Shown: positions 24,350 to 30,511 of the stretch, in pieces | Numbering within the stretch: position 1 is the first letter of the stretch | Layout of the letters: each line of letters begins with the position of its first letter | Source: Bacteroidales bacterium UBA4345 | Lineage (GTDB): Bacteria > Bacteroidota > Bacteroidia > Bacteroidales > Paludibacteraceae | Direction of reading: 5' to 3' | DNA: 30,511 nucleotides | Assembly (NCBI GenBank): GCA_002396385.1 | Contig: DGTD01000095.1 | Coordinates: 1-30,511 of the forward strand | The notes under the pieces: model-generated | Told to the model about the DNA's origin: nothing | Databases searched by the model: none | What the model saw: only the letters and a program-made list of their open reading frames with translations | Program-made: the position numbers and the translations under genes

Positions 24350-24384
24350 GAGGATACTCTACACGGGGTATCCTCCTTTTTTTA
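24350..24384 (+). terminator. Rho-independent terminator of the 21862-24326 operon
   Basis: GAGGATAC (24350-24357) pairs with GTATCCTC (24368-24375), followed by a T run. Confidence 0.88.
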
Positions 24385-24437
24385 TATCAGATGTTCTTTC
24401 TGGTCGGGATTATTCTCTCTATTTTAAATCCATATTG

Positions 24438-24467
24438 TTGGTGAATAATTGTTTTTTAGTATTTTTG
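24438..24467 (+). promoter_or_regulatory. Promoter of the 24523 outer-membrane protein gene
   Basis: TTG (24438-24440), 19 bp, then TATTTTTG (24460-24467), giving a leader of about 50 nt. Confidence 0.65.
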
Positions 24468-24522
24468 TATTGCGTTAACTATTCGTTTGTGAAGAAAAAC
24501 ACCTAATAAATAAAATAATAAT

Positions 24523-25137
24523 ATGAAAAAAATCATTATGTTTTTATTTGGCGGACTTCTCTGTTCGCAAGCTTTTGCAAGTGGTTACAATCGTCTTTAT
24601 GCGGGACCCTCTGTTATGAGGTTGACCCATTTTGATTATGATCAGGATTTGTATCTTGGTGGACATTTGGGCTATCAAAGAGGCATTAACCTCACCAAAG
24701 ACCGCATTCCTTTGTTCCTTCAGTTGGGAGCTGAGGCTGTTTACCAAACGGCTGAATATTCTTCTGATGTCCCTGTATTCGATCTTATATTTATAGATGG
24801 CCGATACCATTTTATGAGTGTGTCTATCCCTGTGAACGTTTCTTATCGATTAGGGAAGGAGAACTTTTCTGTTGAACCATTCTTAGGGATGAATTTCCGT
24901 GGAAATATTATCGGGAAGCTGAAGTATGAAGATGGCAGTGAAAGAGATTTCTTCGATTCCGAAGATGCAAATCGTTTCCAATTTGGCATGAATGTGGGCG
25001 TTGGTTTTAACATCTACAAGTTTTATGTGGGTTACAAGTTTACACCAGATTTAACTTTATATGAGTCCGACTTTCAGTTCGTATACTCCGATTCTAAGTC
25101 TTCCTACCATCATTTCAGCTTAGGTTTTAATTTCTAA
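24523..25137 (+). CDS. Small outer-membrane beta-barrel protein
   Basis: The 204-residue protein has a signal peptide (KKIIMFLFGGLLCSQAFA, cut after Ala19). Eight or so alternating amphipathic strands follow, such as SVSIPVNVSYRLGKENFSVE and FQFGMNVGVGFNIYKFYVGY. It ends in SLGFNF with the terminal Phe expected of BAM substrates. The pattern fits the small porin/OmpW-like 'outer membrane beta-barrel' families common in Bacteroidota. Ligand and role are unknown. It stands alone between its own promoter and a bidirectional terminator. There is no lipobox. Confidence 0.85.
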   Translation: MKKIIMFLFGGLLCSQAFASGYNRLYAGPSVMRLTHFDYDQDLYLGGHLGYQRGINLTKDRIPLFLQLGAEAVYQTAEYSSDVPVFDLIFIDGRYHFMSVSIPVNVSYRLGKENFSVEPFLGMNFRGNIIGKLKYEDGSERDFFDSEDANRFQFGMNVGVGFNIYKFYVGYKFTPDLTLYESDFQFVYSDSKSSYHHFSLGFNF

Positions 25138-25141
25138 AAAA

Positions 25142-25188
25142 ACAGAAATGCCGATAATGCGGATTAACTGCATTATCGGCATTTTTTT
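25142..25188. terminator. Bidirectional terminator between the barrel gene and cysK
   Basis: A perfect 14-bp stem (25147-25160 with 25170-25183, starting AATGCCGATA) with a T run on the right and an A-rich left flank can serve both convergent genes. Confidence 0.9.
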
Positions 25189-25205
25189 ATGGGTTCTACC
25201 GACAA

Positions 25206-26150
25206 TTAGAGCGGATATTCGTCGAATGCGTAAAGCAGGGTCGAGAGGTAGCGCTCGCCAGTGTCTGGCAGTATAATCACAATATTCTTACCGTTGTTGC
25301 CAGATCGTTTGGCTATCTCGCATGCGGCCGACAATGCGGCTCCACTCGAAATGCCTACCAGTAATCCTTCCTCTTGGGCGAGTTGGCGGGCACAACGGAT
25401 GGCGTCGTCGTCTTTTACCGGAAATACCTCGTCTACACAGTTCCGGTCAAAAGTCTTGGGCACGAAGTTGGCTCCAAGTCCTTGCAGTTTGTGGTGTCCG
25501 GCTGGCTTCCCTGCAATTACTTGCGAACCGTACGGCTCAATTGCCACTATCTGAACCGCCGGTTTTAATTCTTTCAAGCGTTTGCCGATGCCACAGATGG
25601 TGCCTCCGGTTCCCACACCGGCCACCACTATGTCAACCTCTCCGTCGGTATCCCGCCAAATCTCTTCGGCGGTGGTGTGGTAGTGGGCCTTCGGGTTCGA
25701 CGGGTTGTCGAACTGACCTAAAATGATGGAACCCTTTATGGTCTTGTTCAGTTCGTTCGCTTTGTCTATCGAACCCTGCATGCCTTGGTCGGCTGGTGTC
25801 AGCACTACTTCTGCTCCGTATGCGCGCAGTAGGGTGCGGCGTTCCATACTCATGGTCTCAGGCATGGTGAAAATGGCTTTGTAGCCGCGGGTGGCTGCTA
25901 TGAAGGCCAAACCCACTCCTGTGTTGCCGCTGGTTGGCTCAATAATGGTAGCTCCTGGTTTAAGTTGGCCCGATGCTTCGGCATCCAGTACCATTTGCAG
26001 GGCGATGCGGTCTTTCGAACTCCCTGCCGGATTGTATTCCTCTAGTTTCGCAATCAGTCTTGCTGGCACCGAGTGGCTTTGGGCGTATTTTTTCAACTCA
26101 ACCATCGGCGTGTTGCCAATCAAGTCAATAATAGAATTAACTATTTTCAT
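25206..26150 (-). CDS. cysK: Cysteine synthase A (O-acetylserine sulfhydrylase)
   Basis: The 314-residue PLP enzyme makes L-cysteine from O-acetylserine and sulfide. Lys46 in NPAGSSKDR is the PLP Schiff-base residue. TSGNTG (73-78) binds substrate carboxylate. GTGGT at about 177-181 is the PLP phosphate loop. The last part has GISSGAALSAA, with the Ser that contacts the pyridine nitrogen. The N-terminus (IVNSIIDLIGNTPMVELKK) is typical. No CBS domain is present, so it is not cystathionine beta-synthase. It is a single-gene unit with its own promoter at 26177-26207; no serine acetyltransferase gene is in the window. Assignment as CysK over CysM is by resemblance. Confidence 0.95.
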   Translation of the reverse strand: MKIVNSIIDLIGNTPMVELKKYAQSHSVPARLIAKLEEYNPAGSSKDRIALQMVLDAEASGQLKPGATIIEPTSGNTGVGLAFIAATRGYKAIFTMPETMSMERRTLLRAYGAEVVLTPADQGMQGSIDKANELNKTIKGSIILGQFDNPSNPKAHYHTTAEEIWRDTDGEVDIVVAGVGTGGTICGIGKRLKELKPAVQIVAIEPYGSQVIAGKPAGHHKLQGLGANFVPKTFDRNCVDEVFPVKDDDAIRCARQLAQEEGLLVGISSGAALSAACEIAKRSGNNGKNIVIILPDTGERYLSTLLYAFDEYPL

Positions 26151-26176
26151 AATTTATACTTTATAACCTCATTAAG

Positions 26177-26207
26177 CAAATTTACGTTGTTCTGCTGTCT
26201 TTTCCAA
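26177..26207 (-). promoter_or_regulatory. Promoter of cysK
   Basis: On the minus strand TTG (26207-26205), 20 bp, then TAAATTTG (26184-26177), giving a leader of about 20 nt before the ATG at 26150. Confidence 0.7.
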
Positions 26208-26307
26208 CTCGGTTTGTCTGTATGTTGTTCCTATCCCATGCCTCCTCTATGGGGGACCGCGGCACATTATTCTGCCGCGTGGGGCAGTTCTTCCGCTTAT
26301 TTTTCGT

Positions 26308-26315
26308 TACTTTTG
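26308..26315 (+). promoter_or_regulatory. -7-like element only 4 bp before the HMA gene
   Basis: TACTTTTG fits TAnnTTTG, but the ATG at 26320 starts 4 bp after it. If used, transcription would begin at or just after the start codon. The upstream box is not convincing. Confidence 0.3.
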
Positions 26316-26319
26316 TGCT

Positions 26320-26529
26320 ATGAAGATTGAATTATACATCGAGGGTATGCATTGCGAAAAGTGTGCTGCCCGTCTGCAGAAAGCTCTTTCCAACAAAGAC
26401 GGTGTCCGCTCTGCCGGGGTCTCTTTCCCCGATAGTAAGGCTGTGGTCGATTTCGATGAACGGCTGTTGACGGCCGACGGCCTGAAGACTGTGGTTGAAG
26501 ATTGTGGTTTTTCTGTGGTTAAACATTAG
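26320..26529 (+). CDS. Heavy-metal-associated (HMA, CopZ-like) domain protein
   Basis: The 69-residue protein is a single ferredoxin-like HMA domain. The metal-binding GMHCEKC motif (Cys12 and Cys15) binds Cu(I) or a similar ion. The flanks KIELYIEGMHCEKCAARLQK and FDSERL-type end (VVDFDERLLTADGLKTVVED) match the family. It has no signal peptide, so it acts in the cytoplasm. Copper P-type ATPase genes, its usual neighbours, are absent. Instead it lies 9 bp upstream of mtaB and is probably co-transcribed. It could be a copper chaperone or carry metal for another protein; the context does not show which. Confidence 0.9.
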   Translation: MKIELYIEGMHCEKCAARLQKALSNKDGVRSAGVSFPDSKAVVDFDERLLTADGLKTVVEDCGFSVVKH

Positions 26530-26538
26530 TATTTCCTT

Positions 26539-27852
26539 ATGTCTGGACATTCCAGTTTTATAGGCAAAAAGGTCGCCTTTCACACGTTAGGCTGCAAACT
26601 CAATTTTGTGGAAACCTCGTATATCGGAAAACAACTTTTCGAGAGTGGTTTCGAACGTGCTAAAAAGGGCGAGGTGGCCGATGTGTGCGTTATTAACACC
26701 TGTTCTGTTACCGAGGTGGCCGACCGTAAGGGCAGGCAGGCCATTAAGCAGATGGTGCGGCAGAATCCGGGGGCTTATGTTATTGTTATTGGTTGTTATG
26801 CCCAGCTCAAGCCGGAAGAAATTGCTGGCATTGAGGGGGTTGACCTTGTTCTTGGCATGCAAGACAAGTTCGATATCATTCCGCATTTGGCCGATATGGA
26901 AAACCAGAAAGGCACGTTGGTCGAGCATACCAAGCATGCAGGCATCCAGTCGTTTTTCCCGACCTGCACCCGTGGCGACAGAACCCGCTATTTCTTGAAG
27001 GTGCAAGACGGTTGCGACTATTTTTGTACCTACTGCACCATTCCTATTGCCAGGGGCAAGAGCCGTTCTGCCTCTGTAGCCGAAACGGTGCGCGAGGCCC
27101 GGTTGGCTGCTGCGGAAGGCGCTAAGGAAATTGTTATTACCGGGGTGAATATCGGCGATTTTGGTCATGGAACCGGCGAGTCGTTCTTCGATTTGGTGAA
27201 GGCGCTCGACGAGGTGGAGGGTATTGAGCGTTACCGTATCTCGTCGATTGAGCCAAACTTGATTACCGATGAGATTATCGCTTTCTGTGCACAGTCGAAA
27301 CGATTTGTCCCTCACTTCCATATTCCGCTCCAATCGGGTTCTAACGAGGTGCTCGAAATTATGAAGCGTCGTTACAGGCGCGAACTCTATGCCGAAAGGG
27401 TAGCCGAGATCAAACGCCTGATGCCCGATGCCTTTATTGGTGTTGACGTTATTGTGGGTACACGTGGAGAAACGCCTGAATTCTTTCAAGATGCGGTCGA
27501 TTTTATTAAGTCTATCGATGTACAGCAACTCCATGTCTTCTCCTATTCCGAACGTCCGAATACTGCCGCCTTGAAGTTGGGTGGCAATGTGTCGGTGGAA
27601 GAGAAGAAACGGCGTAGCGAAGTGCTTCATGCACTCTCCGAAGAAAAACGGATCGCCTTTTACGAGTCGCAGAAGGGGCGTGAACTGCCGGTCTTGTGGG
27701 AAGAAAAGAAGACGGGCGGGGCCATGCACGGATTCACGGCTAACTATGTACGGGTTGAACGGCCTTACGACAAGTCGTTGGTGAATAAAATTTCAACTGT
27801 GCGCTTGGGTAACTTTAACCAAGACAAATCGGCTCTTGTGGCTGAATTGTAA
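26539..27852 (+). CDS. mtaB: tRNA t6A37 methylthiotransferase MtaB
   Basis: The 437-residue radical-SAM enzyme adds a methylthio group to t6A37, giving ms2t6A in tRNAs such as tRNA-Lys(UUU). The N-terminal UPF0004 domain carries the auxiliary-cluster cysteines Cys19 (TLGCKLN), Cys55 (NTCSVT) and Cys86 (GCYAQ). The radical-SAM cluster is Cys159, Cys163 and Cys166 in GCDYFCTYC. A TRAM-like RNA-binding domain is at about 370-435. The MtaB-type N-terminus TLGCKLNFVETS separates it from MiaB and RimO. It follows the HMA gene by 9 bp and ends before a bidirectional hairpin at 27878-27901. Confidence 0.95.
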   Translation: MSGHSSFIGKKVAFHTLGCKLNFVETSYIGKQLFESGFERAKKGEVADVCVINTCSVTEVADRKGRQAIKQMVRQNPGAYVIVIGCYAQLKPEEIAGIEGVDLVLGMQDKFDIIPHLADMENQKGTLVEHTKHAGIQSFFPTCTRGDRTRYFLKVQDGCDYFCTYCTIPIARGKSRSASVAETVREARLAAAEGAKEIVITGVNIGDFGHGTGESFFDLVKALDEVEGIERYRISSIEPNLITDEIIAFCAQSKRFVPHFHIPLQSGSNEVLEIMKRRYRRELYAERVAEIKRLMPDAFIGVDVIVGTRGETPEFFQDAVDFIKSIDVQQLHVFSYSERPNTAALKLGGNVSVEEKKRRSEVLHALSEEKRIAFYESQKGRELPVLWEEKKTGGAMHGFTANYVRVERPYDKSLVNKISTVRLGNFNQDKSALVAEL

Positions 27853-27877
27853 ATGGATTTATCGAACAGATAACAGA

Positions 27878-27901
27878 AAAGGCTGCCAACTGGCAGCCTT
27901 T
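27878..27901. terminator. Hairpin terminator between mtaB and the wlbA-like gene
   Basis: An 11-bp stem AAAGGCTGCCA/TGGCAGCCTTT with a 2-nt loop (effectively 4 nt) sits between convergent genes. The T run is short (TTTATTGTT). Confidence 0.8.
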
Positions 27902-27920
27902 ATTGTTATAAGTGGTGGGG

Positions 27921-28946
27921 TTATTTCTTCCAACCGCTGTTGTCCCTCACCTCGTAAATACGTTCTATGATGTCTATCACTTTCAAGCCTTCCAGTACGT
28001 TGGTGCTTATCTGGCCGTTTTGTTTCAGGGTGTCTACCACATTCTGTATCACATAGTGGTGGTTTTGGGCCGAACCTTTGTAGGGGCCGTAGTCGTTTGG
28101 CGGATTGCTTGGCGCCAGTTCTGGCATAGTGTATCCCTCAATGTCGCAGTAGGTAACCTCGTTCATATATTGGCCTGCCACTTTAATGGTGCCTTTCTCT
28201 CCAATTATGGTGATGCTGCTTTCCAGGTTCTTATTCCAAACGCTGGTACTGTAGTTCAAACTGCCCATACCGCCCTGCACGAAGTCGAACGAAACGAAGC
28301 CGCTGTCTTCAAAGTCGGTCAGGTCCTTATGGCTGAAGTCGGCAAATTTTCCCTTAATGTTGGTGATGTCGCCAAACAGCCAGTACATAATGTCAATGAA
28401 GTGGCTGAACTGGGTAAACAGCGTGCCGCCGTCCAATTCTTGTGTGCCGTGCCAGTTGCCGGGTTTGTAGTAGCGGTCGTCACGGTTCCAGTAGCAGTTC
28501 AACTGCACCATGTAGATTTTGCCCAGCAGTTTCTGGCTAACCACCTCCTTCAACCATACCGAAGGTGGAGAATAGCGGTTCTGCATGACGCAGAACACGT
28601 GTTTCGACATTTCGAGCGACTTGTATACCACTTGCTCGGCATCGTGTTTCCTCAGTGCTATCGGTTTCTCAAGCACCACGTGGTGCCCTGTCTCTAGAGC
28701 CTTAATGGCATACTGGGCGTGGAAGCCGTTGGGGGTGCAGATGTTGACAACGTCTATGTCAATCCCGCTCTTCAGCAGGGCGTCTATCGAGTCGAAAAAA
28801 GGGATGTTGTCGCTGTCGGTTAGTTCTAGTTCTTCTTTGGGCTTGATGTCGCAGATGGCCACAACTTGCGTCTCGGGGTTGCGCTTTATCATCTCCATGT
28901 GGCGCTTCCCGATGTGGCCGAGCCCGATTACAGCAAAGTTAATCAT
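27921..28946 (-). CDS. Gfo/Idh/MocA oxidoreductase, WlbA-like
   Basis: The 341-residue NAD(P)-dependent enzyme has the Rossmann loop GLGHIG at residues 8-13. EKP, the catalytic-Lys motif of the family, occurs in HHVVLEKPIALR. A GG-containing loop (ELDGGTLFTQFSHFIDIMYW) carries the His/Asp residues of the C-terminal domain. The WlbA/WbpB branch oxidises UDP-N-acetylglucosaminuronic acid at C3 in O-antigen sugar synthesis. The assignment is supported by the WbpD-like acetyltransferase 27 bp upstream on the same strand. The aminotransferase and epimerase usually found with these are absent here, so they must lie elsewhere or the product stops at the acetamido-amino sugar. Confidence 0.85.
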   Translation of the reverse strand: MINFAVIGLGHIGKRHMEMIKRNPETQVVAICDIKPKEELELTDSDNIPFFDSIDALLKSGIDIDVVNICTPNGFHAQYAIKALETGHHVVLEKPIALRKHDAEQVVYKSLEMSKHVFCVMQNRYSPPSVWLKEVVSQKLLGKIYMVQLNCYWNRDDRYYKPGNWHGTQELDGGTLFTQFSHFIDIMYWLFGDITNIKGKFADFSHKDLTDFEDSGFVSFDFVQGGMGSLNYSTSVWNKNLESSITIIGEKGTIKVAGQYMNEVTYCDIEGYTMPELAPSNPPNDYGPYKGSAQNHHYVIQNVVDTLKQNGQISTNVLEGLKVIDIIERIYEVRDNSGWKK

Positions 28947-28973
28947 GGTATATCTTCTTTTTTGTAGGAGTGT

Positions 28974-29555
28974 TCAATCTTCAGGTTTCAACACACCATC
29001 TTTTAAAGTGTATTTTTCTCCGGTCTCTTGGCATACTGCCTTGCCGTTCTTGTCAAAATCCAGCGTCCATCCGGCCCGGCTGACCCAACCTTTCTGTTTG
29101 GCCGGGTTGCCCACCATCAGGGCATAGGGCGGCACGTCGGTCACCACAACGCTGCCCGCGCCAATCAGTGCGTATTCGCCAATAGTGTGTCCGCACACAA
29201 TGGTAGCGTTAGCCCCAATCGAGCAGCCGTGTTTCAGCAGGGTAGGCCTGAATTGGTCTTTTCGCTCTATAAAGCTTCTGGGGTTCAATACGTTGGTGAA
29301 GACAGCCGACGGACCAATAAAGACATCGTCTTCGCAAATCAGCCCGGTGTATAGGCTCACGTTGTTCTGTATCTTTACGCCATTGCCGATTCTGACTTTG
29401 GGTGAGACAACCACGTTCTGCCCAATGTTACACCTTTCTCCTATCACACAATGGTCCATTATATGGCTGAAGTGCCATATCTTTGTGCCTGCTCCAATCT
29501 TGGCAGATTGCTCAATTGCCGCTGTAGGGTGTGCAAAGTAGTCCGTATGCTCCAT
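28974..29555 (-). CDS. Left-handed beta-helix N-acetyltransferase, WlbB/WbpD-like
   Basis: The 193-residue protein has many hexapeptide repeats (for example [20 protein letters not shown]), forming a left-handed beta helix typical of trimeric acetyltransferases. The phrase [22 protein letters not shown] matches WlbB/WbpD, which acetylates the 3-amino group of UDP-2-acetamido-3-amino-2,3-dideoxyglucuronate. [10 protein letters not shown] fits the sugar-specific insert of that group. The start at 29555 ([17 protein letters not shown]) follows a -7 element at 29580-29573. The longer in-frame start at 29594 would include that promoter. It is first in a two-gene operon with the WlbA-like gene. Confidence 0.88.
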   Translation of the reverse strand: MEHTDYFAHPTAAIEQSAKIGAGTKIWHFSHIMDHCVIGERCNIGQNVVVSPKVRIGNGVKIQNNVSLYTGLICEDDVFIGPSAVFTNVLNPRSFIERKDQFRPTLLKHGCSIGANATIVCGHTIGEYALIGAGSVVVTDVPPYALMVGNPAKQKGWVSRAGWTLDFDKNGKAVCQETGEKYTLKDGVLKPED

Positions 29556-29572
29556 ATTGCTTCCGATTATCG

Positions 29573-29580
29573 CAAATTTA
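29573..29580 (-). promoter_or_regulatory. -7 element of the wlbB-wlbA operon
   Basis: On the minus strand TAAATTTG lies 17 bp upstream of the ATG at 29555. No upstream box with correct spacing is visible. Confidence 0.45.
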
Positions 29581-29796
29581 CTATATTTAACCACAAACCG
29601 CTAACTTTTCCCCTTTGTTTTTGTCTTAATTGTTACTGTGCAAGGCGTATTGTGTCGTGTAAGTGGGGTAGTGTCAAATTTCTTTGCCTGTTGTAGGCTT
29701 TTCAACATCACCAAACCATTGGGTTGAATACTGAATCTGGGTAAAATCATATACACACATATCAGTTACGGAATCCTTACCTCTTCTCTTTTTCCT

Positions 29797-30511
29797 ACTT
29801 CCGATACGCCCCCTTATGAGAATAATGTGCCGTTTGAGGTGCCAAGTGGATGGTGCAGGTGCACCGTAGAAGACATATTTGAATTCAATCCGAAAAATAC
29901 TATTGAAGATAATGTCACGTGTGGATTTATACCTATGGCTTTAGTTGATGACGGTTTTGGATATTCCCATTCTTTTGAAGAAAAATCATGGGGTGAAGTA
30001 AAAAAAGGCTATTGTCACTTTCAAAATGGAGACATAGGTATTGCCAAAATTTCTCCTTGTTTCGAAAATAGGAAATCCACAATATTTTCGGCTTTACCAA
30101 ATGGAATCGGAGCAGGAACTACAGAATTAACGATATTACGCGGCACTTTAGTAGATTGTCGATTTTTCTTGTATCTATTTCAATCTGAATGGTACTTGTG
30201 TGAAGGAACAAAGAATTTCAAGGGTGTAGTTGGTCAACAACGTGTCAATAAAGAGATATTTACTACTTTATTGATTCCATTGCCCCCTCTCGCCGAACAG
30301 CATCGCATTGTGACCGAAATAGAACGCTGGTTTGCGGTAATAGACGAACTGGAAAAGAATGGAGATGATTTAAAGACGGCGGTTGAACAGACAAAAAAGA
30401 AGGTGCTCGACCTTGCCATCCGTGGCAAACTCGTGCCACAAAATCCCAATGACGAACCTGCAAGCGAACTGCTTAAACGGCTCGGAGTCTCTTCCGATAA
30501 CCGCCCTTATG
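29797..30511 (+). pseudogene. hsdS: 5'-truncated type I restriction specificity gene (hsdS), continuing off the right edge
   Basis: The frame is open from 29728 and continues past the window end. From residues TSDTPPYENN at 29797 it reads like the first target-recognition domain of a Bacteroidota HsdS. VPFEVPSGW starts the domain and IPLPPLAEQHRIVTEIERWF ends it. The central conserved helix, with LDLAIRGKLVPQNPNDEPAS, lies at about 30406-30465. HsdS sets the DNA target of type I restriction-modification complexes. The usual conserved N-terminal 50-60 residues before SDTP are missing, and no ATG is in frame upstream; only a GTG at 29827 is available. This fits a silent cassette of a recombining hsdS locus. 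A functional gene with an unusual start is less likely. Neither hsdM nor hsdR is in the window. Confidence 0.82.

Noticed and set aside
18621..26150. Idea that SulP, cysK and metNIQ form a sulfur-metabolism island
   Set aside because: The genes are in separate transcription units with unrelated genes between them, and SulP may carry bicarbonate instead of sulfate. The theme is probably coincidental.
26587..27729. Open frame of 380 codons on the minus strand inside mtaB
   Set aside because: Antisense shadow of a gene with all catalytic cysteines in the correct frame.
29674..29880. Open minus-strand frame beside the hsdS border, ending ...WFGDVEKPTTGKEI
   Set aside because: It reads through without stops from within hsdS to 29674 and looks somewhat protein-like, but it overlaps hsdS in antisense and I recognise no family. 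It could be the end of a gene cut by recombination; not supported enough to call.

Overview
The window looks like chromosomal DNA of a member of the Bacteroidales (Bacteroidota). Gene starts are repeatedly preceded by the Bacteroidota -7 element TAnnTTTG, in several cases with a TTG/TTTG box 19-21 bp upstream. Shine-Dalgarno sequences are weak, and the gene families (DcaP-like porin, ABC-F, Rpn nuclease, HsdS, GH13) fit that group. No rRNA, insertion sequence, prophage or CRISPR array is visible.

Layout. 1-1235 (-) is the N-terminal part of a cytoplasmic GH13 alpha-amylase-type enzyme. 1425-2461 (+) is a membrane protein and a GNAT acetyltransferase overlapping by 4 bp. 2573-4180 (-) is an unusual membrane-spanning J-domain protein. 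4525-8054 (+) holds an ABC-F ATPase, an RlmB-type rRNA methyltransferase and an RluA-type pseudouridine synthase. 8163-8235 is tRNA-Lys(UUU), followed by tcdA. 9808-13819 (+) is a DcaP-like porin followed by metQ, metN and metI, a likely outer- and inner-membrane import route for methionine. 14072-17344 (+) holds a DUF486 membrane protein, a small hypothetical protein, a TerB-like protein and a second J-domain protein with an internal duplication. 17602-18534 (+) is an Rpn-family nuclease with a repeat tail. 18621-21671 (-) holds a SulP anion transporter and an MFS transporter. 21862-24326 (+) is a three-gene operon: a coiled-coil protein, a membrane-anchored PspA/Vipp1-like coiled-coil protein, and a membrane-anchored partial solute-binding-like domain. 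24523-25137 (+) is an outer-membrane barrel. 25206-26150 (-) is cysK. 26320-27852 (+) is an orphan HMA metal-binding protein and mtaB. 27921-29555 (-) is a wlbA/wlbB-like sugar pair. 29797 to the end (+) is a type I restriction specificity gene (hsdS) that lacks its conserved N-terminus.

How parts fit together. Two sets stand out as possible undescribed biology. The first is a group of TerB-like and J-domain proteins: a one-copy transmembrane form at 2573-4180, a two-copy membrane-anchored form at 16355-17344, and a separate TerB-like protein at 14864-16252. They suggest membrane-linked recruitment of DnaK. The second is the 21862-24326 operon, which looks like an envelope-stress module combining an ESCRT-III/PspA-like protein with a periplasmic sensor-like domain. 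In addition, tRNA-Lys(UUU), TcdA and MtaB all concern the t6A37 nucleoside of the same tRNA class. The truncated hsdS at the right edge suggests a phase-variable type I restriction locus continuing beyond the window.
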